Assembly: GCA_903828515.1 (NCBI GenBank)
Contig: CAIKMD010000007.1
Coordinates: 1,396,706-1,460,705, forward strand
Direction of reading: 5' to 3'
Source of the DNA: an uncultured Rhodospirillales bacterium
GTDB taxonomy: Bacteria > Pseudomonadota > Alphaproteobacteria > ATCC43930 > CGMCC-115725
DNA: 64,000 nt
In this document: positions 36,192 to 47,097 of the stretch, piece by piece
How the letters are laid out: each line of letters begins with the position of its first letter
Position numbering within the stretch: position 1 is the first letter of the stretch
Notes under the pieces: generated by a model
Seen by the model: only the letters and a program-made list of their open reading frames with translations
Databases searched by the model: none
What the model was told of the DNA's origin: nothing
Made by a program: the position numbers and the translations under genes

Positions 36192-37322
36192 TCAAGGGAC
36201 GGAACGCAAGGATACCAGGTTGCCGGGATGGCGCTCGACGCGGCCCGCAAGCTCCAGTTCGAGCAGGATTGTGACCACAAGAGCGGGCGAGGAATGGCAT
36301 TGCCGGACCAGTTCGTCAACCGGGACGGGTGTGGGCGACAGGAGTTCGATCACTTTTTTGCGCGTCTGGGCGAGTTCCGAATCGCTGGGCGATCCCTCGG
36401 AGGCGGCCGCGAAATCGCGCCGTTTCGGCTCGTTCAGGGGCGTCGACAGATGGGGCGTCAGTTCGCGCAGGATATCATCGACCGACTCGACCAGCGTGGC
36501 GCCGTTGCGGATCAGGTCGTTGGTGCCGTTGCAGCGTGGATCGAGCGGCGAGCCCGGCACGGCGAAGACCTCGCGTCCTTGTTCGAGCGCGAAGCGCGCG
36601 GTGATCAGCGAGCCCGAACGCAACGCTGCCTCGACGACGAGCACGCCCAGCGAAGTCCCTGAGATGATGCGGTTGCGGCGTGGGAAGTGGCGCGCCTGCG
36701 GTTCGGTGCCGACCGGCATCTCGGCGACCAGCACGCCGGTTTCGGCGATCGATTCGGCGAGCGCGCGATTTTCGTGCGGATAGATCTTGTCGATGCCGCC
36801 GGCGAAGACCGCCGCGGTGCCGGTGGCGAGCGCGCCTTCATGGGCAGCTCCATCGATGCCGCGCGCCAAACCCGAAACCACCAGCAATCCACGCTGGCCG
36901 AGTTGCAGCGCAATATCGCGGGCGAAGCGACGTCCATTGGCCGAGGCGTTGCGCGCGCCGACGATGGCAATGGGATGGCGGGAAAAAACGGTCGGATCGC
37001 CTTTGACCGAGAGCAGCGGCGGTGCATCCTCGACCGCGAGCAGGGCCGGCGGGTAATCCGGCTCGCCCCAGGCGACGAGTCGCGCGCCGGCCTGATCGAG
37101 AAGCTGCATCTCGCGCTCGGCGGTGGCGCGGCTGGCGATGGTGAGCGGCTTGCCGCGGCCGCCGCGATGCACGATCTCGGGGAGTGCGGCCAACGCGGCC
37201 TCGGCCGAGCCGAAGCGCGCAAGGAGCTGATAGAAGGTGATGGGGCCGACATTGTCGGTGCGCAGAAGCCGCAGCCAGTCGAGCCGCTCCGACGGGTTGA
37301 GCGCGCGCTGACCGGTCGCCAT
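36192..37322 (-). CDS. dprA: DNA-processing protein DprA
   Basis: 376 residues from ATG 37322, which shares a base with the plsY stop (TGATG); the frame stays open upstream through plsY and pyrC, but that is shadow. Rossmann core: IAIVGARNASANGRRFA, VVSGLARGIDGAAHEGAL, and RRNRIISGTSLGVLVVEAA. C-terminal winged helix (PVDELVRQCHSSPALVVTIL). DprA loads RecA on single-stranded DNA during transformation. Confidence 0.95.
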   Translation of the reverse strand: MATGQRALNPSERLDWLRLLRTDNVGPITFYQLLARFGSAEAALAALPEIVHRGGRGKPLTIASRATAEREMQLLDQAGARLVAWGEPDYPPALLAVEDAPPLLSVKGDPTVFSRHPIAIVGARNASANGRRFARDIALQLGQRGLLVVSGLARGIDGAAHEGALATGTAAVFAGGIDKIYPHENRALAESIAETGVLVAEMPVGTEPQARHFPRRNRIISGTSLGVLVVEAALRSGSLITARFALEQGREVFAVPGSPLDPRCNGTNDLIRNGATLVESVDDILRELTPHLSTPLNEPKRRDFAAASEGSPSDSELAQTRKKVIELLSPTPVPVDELVRQCHSSPALVVTILLELELAGRVERHPGNLVSLRSVP

Positions 37323-37924
37323 CAGCTTTTCTTCAGCTTGATCTTGGACTCCTCTCCACGAAGGAGGCGTCCGATGTTGGTTTGATGGCGCGCGATCACC
37401 AGCAGCGCCAGCACTAGCATCACCAGAATTTTTTCCAATTCGTCGCCGAAGAGGAACGCATAGAGCGGTGCCGATGCGGCCGCGACGATCGCCGCGAGCG
37501 ACGAGTAACGCGTGACGAGCGCAATGATGATCCAGGTGGCGAGCGCGGCGAGCGCCACCGGCCACGCATAGCCGATCAACGCGCCACACAAGGTCGCGAC
37601 GCCTTTGCCGCCCTTGAAGCCGAGCCAGACCGGAAAGATGTGGCCGAGCGGCGCCGCGAGCGTGGCAACCGCCGCCATGTCGGGTCCGTAGAGGCTGGCG
37701 ATGGCGACCGGCGCATAACCCTTGAGCGCATCGCAGATCAGCGTCGCGGCGGCGAGTTTCTTGTTGCCGGTGCGCAGCACGTTGGTCGCGCCGATATTGC
37801 CCGAGCCGATGGCGCGCACGTCGCCATGTCCGGCGAGCTTCGTCAGGATCAGCCCGAACGGAATCGAACCGGCGAGATAAGCGAGAAGCGCGCACGCGAT
37901 CAGCGCTGGAAGGGTTGAGATCAT
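37322..37924 (-). CDS. plsY: Glycerol-3-phosphate acyltransferase PlsY
   Basis: 200 residues, integral membrane. Motifs GSIPFGLIL, RAIGSGNIGATNVLR and FKGGKGVAT are the conserved PlsY active-site loops that use acyl-phosphate. It makes lysophosphatidic acid at the inner membrane. It follows pyrC by about 10 bp and its stop overlaps the dprA start. Confidence 0.96.
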   Translation of the reverse strand: MISTLPALIACALLAYLAGSIPFGLILTKLAGHGDVRAIGSGNIGATNVLRTGNKKLAAATLICDALKGYAPVAIASLYGPDMAAVATLAAPLGHIFPVWLGFKGGKGVATLCGALIGYAWPVALAALATWIIIALVTRYSSLAAIVAAASAPLYAFLFGDELEKILVMLVLALLVIARHQTNIGRLLRGEESKIKLKKS

Positions 37925-37933
37925 GATCGTGGT

Positions 37934-39214
37934 TCAGGATGCCGCGTAGATGGTGCGTCCGGCGACGACGGTGCGCAGCACGGCGCCTTGCACCGGCCGC
38001 CCGTCGAAGGGCGAGTTGCGGCACTTCGAATGGAAATCGGCGACGTTGATCTTCCACGGCCGGTCGAGATCGAAGATCACCAGATCGGCGGGCAATCCCG
38101 CTTCGAGCTTGCCGGCGGGCAGGCGCAGGATTTCCGCCGGCCGGCGCGACAGCGCGCCGAGCACGGTGAGGAGCTTCACATGACCGGCGTGATAAAGCTC
38201 GAGCGCCAACGTCAGCATGGTCTCGAGGCCGACGATGCCGGCGCCGGCGGAGGTATAGGGCAGGCGTTTCGATTCCTGGTCCTGCGGCGCGTGATCGCTG
38301 GCGATCGCGTCGATCGTGCCGTCGGCGAGGCCGGCGACGACGGCGCGGCGGTCGTCCTCGCTGCGCAAGGGCGGCGACACTTTGGCGAAGGTGCGGTAAT
38401 CGCCCAAGGCGGTTTCGTTGAGCGCGAAATAATGCGGGGCGGTGTCGCAGGTGACGGCGAGGTGCCGCGCCTTGGCGCCGCGGATGGCGTCGATCGCGGC
38501 CGCGGTCGAGACATGGGCGGCGTGATAGCGCGCGCCGGTCGTCTCGACGAGGCGCAGGTCGCGCTCGATCATCATCACTTCGGCAACCGGCGTGATCGAG
38601 GGCAGGCCGAGGCGCGTGGCGATCTCGCCCGACGTCGCGGCACCGCCGGCGGCAAGCCGCGGCTCTTCCGGATGCTGGATCAGCAGCAGATCGAAATTCG
38701 TCGCATAGGAGAGCGCGCGGCGCATCACCACCGCGTCGGCGACCGCGACGAGGCCGTCGGTGAAGCCGACCGCGCCGTGCGCGGCGAGCAACCCCATCTC
38801 GGTCAGGTTCTTGCCGGCAAGGCCCTTGGTCGCGGCGGCATAGGTGCGGATGCGGGTCAGGCCGACATCGCGCGAGCGCCGCGCGATGAATTCGACCAGC
38901 GCCAGTTCGTCGATCACCGGATCGGTATTGGGAAGCGCCACCATCGTGGTGACGCCGCCGGCCGCGGCGGCCTGGCCGCCGCTCTCCATCGATTCCTGAT
39001 ATTCGTCGCCCGGTTCGCGCAACTGAACGCGCATGTCGACGAGGCCGGGAGCCAGGCAATGCCCGCCGCAATCGACGATCTCGGCATCCTGACAGGCGAG
39101 CTTCTCGCCGATCTCGGCGATCATCCCGTCGACCGACAGCAACTCGCCTTTCTTGTCGAGCCCGGTTGCGGGATCGAGCAGGCGCGCGTTGGTGAAAAGG
39201 GTTCGTGTCGTCAT
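37934..39214 (-). CDS. pyrC: Dihydroorotase-like protein lacking the HxH metal motif (PyrC')
   Basis: 426 residues, class I dihydroorotase fold. The N-terminal HxH metal motif is replaced: [13 protein letters not shown] has Arg62 and Gln64 where active enzymes have two His. The C-terminal DHAPH motif reads DHAPQD (Gln311). Other family residues remain (FTDG Asp153, [17 protein letters not shown], Asp307). Non-catalytic PyrC' subunits that support aspartate carbamoyltransferase are known from Pseudomonas, and this gene overlaps pyrB by four bases. A catalytic dihydroorotase should then be encoded elsewhere. The symbol is by family and position. Confidence 0.9.
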   Translation of the reverse strand: MTTRTLFTNARLLDPATGLDKKGELLSVDGMIAEIGEKLACQDAEIVDCGGHCLAPGLVDMRVQLREPGDEYQESMESGGQAAAAGGVTTMVALPNTDPVIDELALVEFIARRSRDVGLTRIRTYAAATKGLAGKNLTEMGLLAAHGAVGFTDGLVAVADAVVMRRALSYATNFDLLLIQHPEEPRLAAGGAATSGEIATRLGLPSITPVAEVMMIERDLRLVETTGARYHAAHVSTAAAIDAIRGAKARHLAVTCDTAPHYFALNETALGDYRTFAKVSPPLRSEDDRRAVVAGLADGTIDAIASDHAPQDQESKRLPYTSAGAGIVGLETMLTLALELYHAGHVKLLTVLGALSRRPAEILRLPAGKLEAGLPADLVIFDLDRPWKINVADFHSKCRNSPFDGRPVQGAVLRTVVAGRTIYAAS

Positions 39215-40176
39215 CGGGCCGGGGCGATGTTGCGCGGTGTGCGGCCCAAGGCTTCGAGCACCGCCATGCGCACGGCGACGCCCATCTCGACCTGTTGCTG
39301 AATGACCGAGCGGTTGATGTCGTCGGCGACCTCGGTGTCGATCTCGACGCCCCGGTTCATCGGTCCCGGATGCATGATCAGCGCGTCGGGCTTGGCCGCC
39401 TCGAGCTTCTGATAATCGAGGCCGAAGAAGTGGAAGTACTCGCGCAGCGAGGGGACGAAACTTCCCTGCATGCGCTCGAGCTGAAGGCGCAGCATCATCA
39501 CGATGTCGACGTCTTTGAGGCCTTCCTTCATGTCGTGGAAAACCTCGACGCCGAGACGGTCGATGGCGGCGGGCAGGAGCGTGCGGGGCGCCACGACGCG
39601 GACGCGCGCGCCCATGATGTTGAGCAACTGGATGTTCGAGCGCGCGACCCGGCTATGCGCGACGTCGCCGCAGATCGCAACCGTCAGGCCCTGGATGCGG
39701 CTTTTGCGCAGGCGGATGGTCAGCGCGTCGAGCAGGGCCTGGGTCGGATGCTCGTGCATCCCGTCGCCCGCGTTGATGACCGCGCAATCGACCTTCTCGG
39801 AGAGAAGCTGAACCGCACCCGATTCCGAATGCCGCACGATCAGCACGTCGGGATGCATCGCGTTGAGGGTCATCGCCGTGTCGATCAGGGTCTCGCCCTT
39901 CGACACCGAGCTCGATTGCACGGGCATGGTGATGACGTCGGCGCCGAGCCGCTTGCCCGCCAGCTCGAACGAGGTGCTGGTGCGGGTCGACGGTTCGAAG
40001 AACAGATTCATGATGGTGCGGCCGCGTAGCAGCGACTGCGTCTTGTTGGCCTGGCGATTTTGCTCGATATAGACTTCCGAACGGTCCAGCAGGGCCGTGA
40101 TGTCGTCGGGCGATAATCCCTCGATGCCAAGCAGATGGCGGTGCGGGAACGCAAAGCTCGCGAGTTCAGATGTCAT
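39211..40176 (-). CDS. pyrB: Aspartate carbamoyltransferase catalytic chain
   Basis: 321 residues. Carbamoyl-phosphate site [28 protein letters not shown] and [12 protein letters not shown] are typical of PyrB. It makes carbamoyl-aspartate, the first committed pyrimidine step. No pyrI regulatory gene nearby. It heads the minus-strand run pyrB-pyrC-plsY-dprA-topA-rnr, and its stop overlaps the pyrC start. Confidence 0.97.
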   Translation of the reverse strand: MTSELASFAFPHRHLLGIEGLSPDDITALLDRSEVYIEQNRQANKTQSLLRGRTIMNLFFEPSTRTSTSFELAGKRLGADVITMPVQSSSVSKGETLIDTAMTLNAMHPDVLIVRHSESGAVQLLSEKVDCAVINAGDGMHEHPTQALLDALTIRLRKSRIQGLTVAICGDVAHSRVARSNIQLLNIMGARVRVVAPRTLLPAAIDRLGVEVFHDMKEGLKDVDIVMMLRLQLERMQGSFVPSLREYFHFFGLDYQKLEAAKPDALIMHPGPMNRGVEIDTEVADDINRSVIQQQVEMGVAVRMAVLEALGRTPRNIAPAR

Positions 40177-40228
40177 TAAAGCGGAGACTATAAGAAGCCC
40201 GACCGATTACGGCAAGCCGCGCTTCGCG

Positions 40229-41539
40229 TTAAGTATGATCGTAGGCGCGTTCGCCATGGGTCGCGAGATCGAGGCCGTCGCTCTCCTCTTCGCTGCCGAC
40301 GCGCACGCAGCCCATCGCGTCGAGCAGCTTGATCAGCCCGAAGGTGCAAAGTCCGGCCCAGATTCCGGCGGCAGCCACGCCGGTGATCTGCGCGACGAAC
40401 TGCGAATTCGCGTTCATGCCCGCCGCATAGCCGACGCCGCCCAGGAGCGGCATGGCAAACAGCGCGACGAGCAGCGAGCCGATCATGCCGCCGACGCCGT
40501 GAACCGCGAAGACGTCGAGCGAGTCGTCGATCTTCAGGCGCGATTTGACGAACCCGGTAGCATAGAAACAAACCACGCCGCCGATCATGCCGATCGCCAG
40601 CGCACCCATCGGGCCGACATAGCCCGAAGCCGGCGTGATGGTGGCGAGGCCCGCGACGCAACCGGTGACGAGACCGACCGAGGTCGGCTTGCCGATGCGC
40701 AGCCATTCGATCGCCATCCAGGACAGCGCGGCGGCCGCCGCGGCGAAATGTGTGGCGAGGATCGCCGAGGCGGCGGATGCATCGGCGGCGAGGGCGCTGC
40801 CGCCGTTGAAGCCGAACCAGCCGACCCACAACATGCCGGCGCCGGCCATCGTCATGCCGGGGCTGTGCGGCGGGTTGAGCCGGTGCGGAAAACCGTCGCG
40901 CGCGCCGACCATGATCGCCGCGATCAACGCCGAGACACCCGCGGTGGTGTGGACGACGATGCCGCCGGCGAAATCGATCGTGCCGCGCGCGGCGAGCCAG
41001 CCGCCGCCCCACACCCAATGCGTCACCGGCAGATAGACCAGGATGAGCCATCCGGCGGAAAAGAGCGTCACGAAGCTGAAGCGGACGCGCTCGGGAAAGG
41101 CGCCGATGATGAGGGTCGGGGTGATGACGGCGAAGGTCATTTGAAAGAGGACGAAGGCGCCTTCGGGCAGGCCGTTCGCCATGACCCGGCCGGCGAGGCC
41201 GGGGAGAAACGCCTGGTCGAGCGAGCCGAGCAGCGGCCCGCCCTCGCTGAAGGCGAGGCTGTAGCCGAAACAGGCCCAGATCACCGAGACGATGCAACTG
41301 ATCGCAAAGCAATGCATCAGCACCGAGAGCACGTTGCGCGCGCGGACCAGCCCGCCATAGAACAACGCGAGGCCGGGCAGGGTCATGAACAGGACGAGTG
41401 CCGAGGCGACCAGCACCCAGGCGGTGCTGCCGCTGTCAATGGCGCGGCCGTCGGCGGCGTGGGCTGTCGTTGCGCCCGCCAGTATAAAGAGTGTGGCGGC
41501 AACCGGACGCACGGCACGATTCAACCCGACGGAACCCAT
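40229..41539 (-). CDS. amt: Ammonium transporter (Amt)
   Basis: 436 residues with a signal sequence (VAATLFILAGATTAHA) and 11 expected membrane helices. The twin pore histidines are in GGIVVHTTAGVSALI and DVFAVHGVGGMIGS. It moves ammonium into the cell. The usual upstream glnK (PII) gene is absent here, so PII control would come from elsewhere. It stands alone between pyrB and ruvX. Confidence 0.95.
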   Translation of the reverse strand: MGSVGLNRAVRPVAATLFILAGATTAHAADGRAIDSGSTAWVLVASALVLFMTLPGLALFYGGLVRARNVLSVLMHCFAISCIVSVIWACFGYSLAFSEGGPLLGSLDQAFLPGLAGRVMANGLPEGAFVLFQMTFAVITPTLIIGAFPERVRFSFVTLFSAGWLILVYLPVTHWVWGGGWLAARGTIDFAGGIVVHTTAGVSALIAAIMVGARDGFPHRLNPPHSPGMTMAGAGMLWVGWFGFNGGSALAADASAASAILATHFAAAAAALSWMAIEWLRIGKPTSVGLVTGCVAGLATITPASGYVGPMGALAIGMIGGVVCFYATGFVKSRLKIDDSLDVFAVHGVGGMIGSLLVALFAMPLLGGVGYAAGMNANSQFVAQITGVAAAGIWAGLCTFGLIKLLDAMGCVRVGSEEESDGLDLATHGERAYDHT

Positions 41540-41634
41540 CTCTTCCTCCCAGCGGTTGACGCGATTTCAAGCGCGCGCCTTCCCGCGGGGCATAGTGTCA
41601 GATTGCACGCGGCGCGGCAATGCGACGATTTGGT

Positions 41635-42105
41635 TTATTGCGACGCGTGCGCGAGGCGGTCGAGTAGGCCTTGAAGGATGTAAGCCGCCGCCGCCTTGTC
41701 GATGAGTTCCTTGCGGCGGGCGCGGGAGAGGTCGGCTTCGATCATGCCGCGCTCGACGGCGGCGGTCGAAAGCCGTTCGTCCCAGAACACGATCGGCAGG
41801 TCGGTTTTGGCGGCAAGGTTCTTGGCGAATTGGCGCACGCTTTGGGTGCGCGGGCTGTCGGTGCCGTCGAGCGACAGGGGCAGCCCGACGACGATGCCGC
41901 CGACGCCGTGCTTGGCGCATTCGGACAACATGCGTTCCAGATCGTCGCGAAATTTGGTGCGGCGAATCGTGTCGAGCGGCGTCGCCACCATCAGGCTCGT
42001 ATCGGAGAGCGCCATGCCGATCGTCTTGGTGCCGACGTCCAGTCCCAGCAGCCGCGCGCCCTTGGCGAGCGCGGGTTTCAGGTCGCTGGGGTTGCAGATC
42101 GCCAT
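41635..42105 (-). CDS. ruvX: Putative pre-16S rRNA nuclease / Holliday junction resolvase YqgF
   Basis: 156 residues, RNase H-like. [17 protein letters not shown] carries the first catalytic Asp, [14 protein letters not shown] and [15 protein letters not shown] the others. In E. coli YqgF matures the 5' end of 16S rRNA. Divergent from gatC, 58 bp apart. Confidence 0.95.
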   Translation of the reverse strand: MAICNPSDLKPALAKGARLLGLDVGTKTIGMALSDTSLMVATPLDTIRRTKFRDDLERMLSECAKHGVGGIVVGLPLSLDGTDSPRTQSVRQFAKNLAAKTDLPIVFWDERLSTAAVERGMIEADLSRARRKELIDKAAAAYILQGLLDRLAHASQ

Positions 42106-42163
42106 GGTCAGTGTTAGACCGATTCTCGCGGCTTCGACGCGTCTTCGTGGAGACTTCTATCTC

Positions 42164-42451
42164 ATGGCAGTGGACAAGGCCACCGTGGCGCGGATCGCTG
42201 CCCTGGCCCGCATCAAGGTGACCGAGGGCGAGCAGGAATTGCTCGCCGGCGAATTGTCGAAGCTGCTCGACTGGATCGAACAGCTTGCCGAGGTGAACAC
42301 CGACGGCGTCGAGCCGATGGCGAGCGTCGTCCACATCAAGCCGCCGATGCGCGCCGACGTCGTCAACGACGGCGAGATTCGCGACAAGCTTTTGGCCAAC
42401 GCGCCGCAGGACGCGCGCGGCTTCTTCGTCGTGCCGAAGGTGGTCGAGTGA
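42164..42451 (+). CDS. gatC: Asp-tRNA(Asn)/Glu-tRNA(Gln) amidotransferase subunit C
   Basis: 95 residues from ATG 42164; the upstream open frame is antisense to ruvX. Typical Gat[17 protein letters not shown] at the start and [11 protein letters not shown] at the end. It tethers GatA and GatB. Its stop overlaps the GTG start of gatA. Confidence 0.96.
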   Translation: MAVDKATVARIAALARIKVTEGEQELLAGELSKLLDWIEQLAEVNTDGVEPMASVVHIKPPMRADVVNDGEIRDKLLANAPQDARGFFVVPKVVE

Positions 42452-43929
42452 CCGCGCTCACCGATCTGAGCCTCGCCGAGGCGCGCGACGGTCTGGCGGC
42501 GAAAAAATTCTCCGCGCTCGAGCTGGCGCAGGCGCATGTCGCCGCGGTCGAGGGCGCGCGGCCGTTGAACGCCTATCTCGTCGAGACGCCGGAGCAGGCG
42601 CTCGACGGCGCCGCGATCAGCGACGCGCGGATCGCGCGCAACGAAGCACGGCCGCTCGAAGGCCTGCCGCTGGCGATCAAGGACCTGTTCTGCACCCTCG
42701 ACGTGCCGACCACGGCGGGCTCGAAAATCCTCGAGGGGTTTCGCCCGCCTTATGAATCGACCGTGACGGCGCAATTGTGGCGCGACGGCGCGACGATGCT
42801 CGGCAAGGTCAATCTCGACGAGTTCGCGATGGGCTCGGCCAACATCACGAGCGCTTACGGCCATGTCGAAAATCCGTGGCGTCGACAGGGCGACAACCGG
42901 CCGCTGGTGCCGGGCGGCTCGTCCGGCGGGTCGGCGGCGGCCGTGGCGGCGCGCGCGGCGCTCGCGGCGACGGCGACCGACACCGGCGGCTCGATCAGGC
43001 AGCCCGCGAGTTTTTGCGGCCTCGTCGGTTTGAAGCCGACCTATGGCCGGTGTTCGCGTTGGGGCGTCGTCGCGTTTGCGTCGTCTCTCGATCAGGCCGG
43101 GCCGATGACGCGCACCGTGCGCGACGCGGCGATCATGCTGACATCGATGTCGGGGCATGACCCGAAAGATTCGACGTCGGCGGCGATCCCGGTGCCCGAT
43201 TTCGAGAAGGCGCTTACCGGCGACATCAAGGGCCTCCGGGTCGGCATTCCGCGCGAATACCGCCTCGACGGCATGCCGGACGAGATCGAGAAATTATGGG
43301 AACGTGGCATCGACTGGCTGAAGGATGCGGGCGCCGTGCCGGTCGATGTCAGTCTCGCGATGACCAAATACGCGCTGCCGGTCTATTACATCATCGCGCC
43401 GGCCGAGGCGTCGTCGAACCTCGCGCGTTATGACGGCGTGCGTTTCGGCCTGCGGGTGCCGGGCGAAACCCTCGACGAGATGTACGAGAACACGCGCGCG
43501 CAGGGCTTCGGCCCCGAGGTGCGCCGGCGCATTCTGATCGGCACTTATGTTTTGTCCGCGGGTTATTACGACGCCTATTATCTGAAGGCACAGAAGGTTC
43601 GGAACCTCATCGCGCAGGATTTTGACGCGGCGTTCAAGAATTGCGACGTGCTGCTGACGCCGACCGCGCCGTCGCCCGCCTTTGCGATCGGCGAGAAGAG
43701 CGACGATCCGATCGCGATGTATCTCAACGACGTGTTCACGGTGACGGTGAACCTCGCCGGTCTGCCGGGCATCAGCGTGCCGGCGGGACTGTCGAAAGAC
43801 GGTCTGCCGCTGGGGTTGCAGATCATCGGCCGCGCCTTCGACGAGGAAACGGTCCTGCGGGCCGGCCACGCGATCGAGCGCGCGGCGAACTTCACGGCAA
43901 GGCCGCAATTTATCGCGGGAGAGGCGTAG
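42448..43929 (+). CDS. gatA: Asp-tRNA(Asn)/Glu-tRNA(Gln) amidotransferase subunit A
   Basis: 493 residues from GTG 42448 (GTGA overlap with gatC). Amidase-signature catalytic triad: Lys78 in LPLAIKDLF, cis-Ser158 in GGSSGGS and nucleophile Ser182 in DTGGSIR. It releases ammonia from glutamine for transamidation of mischarged tRNA. gatB is not directly next; an unrelated gene of 1.6 kb separates them. Confidence 0.97.
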   Translation: MTALTDLSLAEARDGLAAKKFSALELAQAHVAAVEGARPLNAYLVETPEQALDGAAISDARIARNEARPLEGLPLAIKDLFCTLDVPTTAGSKILEGFRPPYESTVTAQLWRDGATMLGKVNLDEFAMGSANITSAYGHVENPWRRQGDNRPLVPGGSSGGSAAAVAARAALAATATDTGGSIRQPASFCGLVGLKPTYGRCSRWGVVAFASSLDQAGPMTRTVRDAAIMLTSMSGHDPKDSTSAAIPVPDFEKALTGDIKGLRVGIPREYRLDGMPDEIEKLWERGIDWLKDAGAVPVDVSLAMTKYALPVYYIIAPAEASSNLARYDGVRFGLRVPGETLDEMYENTRAQGFGPEVRRRILIGTYVLSAGYYDAYYLKAQKVRNLIAQDFDAAFKNCDVLLTPTAPSPAFAIGEKSDDPIAMYLNDVFTVTVNLAGLPGISVPAGLSKDGLPLGLQIIGRAFDEETVLRAGHAIERAANFTARPQFIAGEA

Positions 43930-43992
43930 TCGTTATTGCAGCGATAAGTGAGTAAGTGCAGCCTCGAATGACAATGTGAAACGGGGGCAAAC

Positions 43993-45633
43993 ATGACTCA
44001 AAGCATTGTGCCTATTGAATACGCAATCGGGTATAGGCTAACTCATTCCTATCGAGAATTTGTCGAACATCAATATTTGAAAAGAAATATCGACCTTGTC
44101 GTTCAAAAAAACATACGGGAGCTCGTAGGCTCGGTCGAAGAAATTTACGAACGCAATGCGATTGCGCTTAGGTCGGAAATCGAAGACGGCGTCCAGCAGA
44201 CGAATCATAATCTTGAGACTATCACGCTGAATCTTGAAGATATCGCCGATACGCTTGATGTCATCAATTCAAACGTCGTCAGTGGCTTTCAAGCTTTATT
44301 CGTGAAGGCCGATGAAATAAATTCTTCGCTATCTCATCTAAATCGGAGCGTTGAGGCGCTGATCGATATCGCTCGTACCCCGGCGCAAACCTGGGCGCTA
44401 AATCAGTTCGATATTGCTCGTGATCTTATGCGCCGAAAGCTGTTTCCAGAGACGTTGGAAGCTGTGAACTTGGCGATTAACGGTAACAGTCTGAACACCG
44501 GTTATAAATTTGACCACCGCTTTCATCAGCTTCGCGGCACTATTCTCCTAGGTATTCCCGGTGAGCCCGATAGTACTGAGATTCTCGATCTAAAAGCAGC
44601 GGAGGAGGCGTTTGTTGCGGCAGCCCGATACGCTCGGTCTGATTATCCCATGGAGGCTGCTCTCGCCTATGTTGGGGCAGGTAAGGCCGCTTATGCAGAC
44701 GAGAGACTGAAAGACGCTGAGAAAAATTACCTAGAAGCTTTGGGGCTCAATCAACTGTGTGGTGAGGCGAACTATCAACTATCAAGGCTTCGAATGCACG
44801 CAGGTGATACTGCGCAAATGGAAGAATATTTAGCGCGAGCTCTCAATATCCATTGGAGTTTCGCGCTTCGCGCCGCGAATGATGCGGTATTCGAATCCCA
44901 TGTCGATTTTGTTCAGGCTTGCATTGTAAAAGTTTCTAAGCGCATTGAAAGTGAAATTGATCCACGCGTAAAGACAATAATTGCCGACGTTGACTTCTTA
45001 AAAGAGAAACGTGTCCCAAACTACTCGGTATATACTATTGCTCAGTATGAGTTTGATCGTCTTGATCGGGAGGTGACAAAAATCTCCCAAACGCTTGAAA
45101 GCAAGCAGCTAAAAAACGTATTTGAAGCCCGCTTGGATTTACCCGGGACGATGACTCTGCTGGCCGAAGTGGTGAAGAAATATTGTAATTTTTTAGAAGC
45201 TTGTGCCACGAGCGCAAATTTTCGAAGTTCGATGGCGACTTCGTTGGAAGGGCCTCGAGTGGATCCCGAGGACCAGGCAAGTAAAATATCAACTATAGTG
45301 TGTGTGATTGCGGTATTGGCGTTTCTGGTGTGGGCTTATTTTGCCGCTGTGGGTGAGAATCACGGGGGTGGCGGGGTAGGCGTTTTTATATTTTTTATTT
45401 TGTATGTTGTGATCGCAGGAATTCCATTTGGCGCGGTATTAAGTTTGGTTACATTAGGGGTGTACAATGTAATGAAGAGCAATATTAGAGAAGGCCAATT
45501 GCAAGCTGAACGAGATCAGCGTCATTTAGATGAACAGCGTGTCGGGGCAGTTCAAAACGAACTGGCGCGCACATTGACGGAAGTTCGTTCTAGATTTGGC
45601 ATTAGATTCGACCTTGGGGCGTCCACGCGATGA
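43993..45633 (+). CDS. Low-GC coiled-coil/TPR membrane protein inserted between gatA and gatB
   Basis: 546 residues, no family recognised. Residues ~30-130 look like coiled coil ([20 protein letters not shown] and following). Residues ~135-290 read as helical TPR-like repeats ([32 protein letters not shown]). Two membrane helices near 432-453 and 462-493 are joined by a Gly-rich loop, then a ~50-residue charged cytoplasmic tail. GC content is clearly below both flanks. Its TGA overlaps the gatB ATG (ATGA, 45630-45633), so gatB translation may depend on it. It splits gatCAB and looks like a recent acquisition; the function is unknown. Confidence 0.8.
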   Translation: MTQSIVPIEYAIGYRLTHSYREFVEHQYLKRNIDLVVQKNIRELVGSVEEIYERNAIALRSEIEDGVQQTNHNLETITLNLEDIADTLDVINSNVVSGFQALFVKADEINSSLSHLNRSVEALIDIARTPAQTWALNQFDIARDLMRRKLFPETLEAVNLAINGNSLNTGYKFDHRFHQLRGTILLGIPGEPDSTEILDLKAAEEAFVAAARYARSDYPMEAALAYVGAGKAAYADERLKDAEKNYLEALGLNQLCGEANYQLSRLRMHAGDTAQMEEYLARALNIHWSFALRAANDAVFESHVDFVQACIVKVSKRIESEIDPRVKTIIADVDFLKEKRVPNYSVYTIAQYEFDRLDREVTKISQTLESKQLKNVFEARLDLPGTMTLLAEVVKKYCNFLEACATSANFRSSMATSLEGPRVDPEDQASKISTIVCVIAVLAFLVWAYFAAVGENHGGGGVGVFIFFILYVVIAGIPFGAVLSLVTLGVYNVMKSNIREGQLQAERDQRHLDEQRVGAVQNELARTLTEVRSRFGIRFDLGASTR

Positions 45634-47081
45634 GCTTGATCCAGGGCGAAACCGGCGCGTGGGAAGTCGTCATCGGGCTCGAGGTTCATGCCCAGGCGGT
45701 GTCGAACTCGAAACTCTTTTCGGGCGCGTCGACCACCTTCGGCGCCGAGCCCAACACTCATGTCTCGCTGGTCGACGCGGCGTTCCCCGGCATGTTGCCG
45801 GTGATCAACAAGGTCTGCGTCGAGCAGGCGGTGAAGACGGGCTTGGGCCTCGATGCGCAGATCAACCTGGTCTCGATCTTCGACCGGAAGAATTATTTTT
45901 ATGCCGATCTGCCGGCCGGCTATCAGATCTCGCAATATCTCCGGCCGGTCGTCGGCAAGGGCCAGCTCACCATCGACATGGCCGACGGCACGTCGCGCAC
46001 CATCGGCATCACGCGGCTGCATCTCGAACAGGATGCGGGCAAGAGCCTCCACGATCAGCATCCGACGCAAACCTATATCGATCTCAATCGTTCGGGCGTC
46101 GCCCTGATGGAGATCGTGTCCGAGCCCGACATGCGCAGCGCGGAAGAGGCAGGGGCTTACGTCAAGAAGCTCCGCTCGATCCTGCGCTATCTCGGCACCT
46201 GCGACGGCAACATGGAAGAGGGCTCGCTGCGCTGCGACTGCAACGTGTCGGTCCGGAAGCCCGGCGGCAAGCTCGGCACGCGTTGCGAGATCAAGAACGT
46301 CAACTCGATCAAGTTCGTGATCGCGGCGATCGAGTACGAGGCACGGCGCCAGATCCAGGTGATCGAGGAAGGCGGCACGATCAAACAGGAAACCCGGCTC
46401 TACGATTCCCATCGCGGCACGACGCGCCCGATGCGCTCGAAGGAAGAGGCGCACGACTATCGCTATTTCCCCGATCCCGACCTGCTGCCGCTGGAACTCG
46501 ATCCGGCGTGGGTCGAGAACTTGAAGAAGTCGTTGCCCGAATTGCCTGATGCCAAGAAGGCGCGGTTCGTCGCTGACTACAAGCTTTCGCCCTACGACGC
46601 GGGCGTCTTGATCGAGGAACAGGCGAGCGCCGATTATTTCGAGGCGGTGGCCAAGGGCCGCGACGCCAAGCTCGCCTGCAACTGGGTGATGGGCGATCTC
46701 TTCGGCGCGCTCAACAAGGCCGGGCTCGACATATCGAACTCGCCGGTGTCGGCGAAGGGGCTGGGCGAATTGCTCGACCTGATGAGCGACAACACGATCT
46801 CGGGCCGCATCGCCAAGGACGTGTTCGCCGCGATGGTCGAAACGCGTAAGGGCGCATCTGCGATCGTTGAAGAGAAGGGCTTGCGCCAGGTCACCGACAC
46901 GGGCGCGATCGAAGCGGCGGTCGATGCGGTGCTGGCCAAGGAGCCCGAGAAGATCGCCGAATACCGCTCGGGCAAGGACAAACTCTTCGGCTTCTTCGTC
47001 GGCCAGGTGATGAAGGCCACGGGCGGCAAAGCCAACCCGGCGCAGGTCAACGAACTGCTGAAGAAGAAGCTCGCTCCTTAA
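45630..47081 (+). CDS. gatB: Asp-tRNA(Asn)/Glu-tRNA(Gln) amidotransferase subunit B
   Basis: 483 residues. [10 protein letters not shown] at the start, [12 protein letters not shown], and [16 protein letters not shown] around the zinc site, with a C-terminal YqeY-like helical domain. The kinase-like half phosphorylates the mischarged tRNA. The ATG overlaps the foreign upstream gene stop. It is followed by repeat copy 3. Confidence 0.97.
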   Translation: MSLIQGETGAWEVVIGLEVHAQAVSNSKLFSGASTTFGAEPNTHVSLVDAAFPGMLPVINKVCVEQAVKTGLGLDAQINLVSIFDRKNYFYADLPAGYQISQYLRPVVGKGQLTIDMADGTSRTIGITRLHLEQDAGKSLHDQHPTQTYIDLNRSGVALMEIVSEPDMRSAEEAGAYVKKLRSILRYLGTCDGNMEEGSLRCDCNVSVRKPGGKLGTRCEIKNVNSIKFVIAAIEYEARRQIQVIEEGGTIKQETRLYDSHRGTTRPMRSKEEAHDYRYFPDPDLLPLELDPAWVENLKKSLPELPDAKKARFVADYKLSPYDAGVLIEEQASADYFEAVAKGRDAKLACNWVMGDLFGALNKAGLDISNSPVSAKGLGELLDLMSDNTISGRIAKDVFAAMVETRKGASAIVEEKGLRQVTDTGAIEAAVDAVLAKEPEKIAEYRSGKDKLFGFFVGQVMKATGGKANPAQVNELLKKKLAP

Positions 47082-47097
47082 AACCCTTAACTAAAAA

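Noticed and set aside
37323-39071. Upstream extension of the dprA frame to 959 codons
   Set aside because: The extra residues are read through plsY and pyrC in another phase; DprA similarity starts at ATG 37322.
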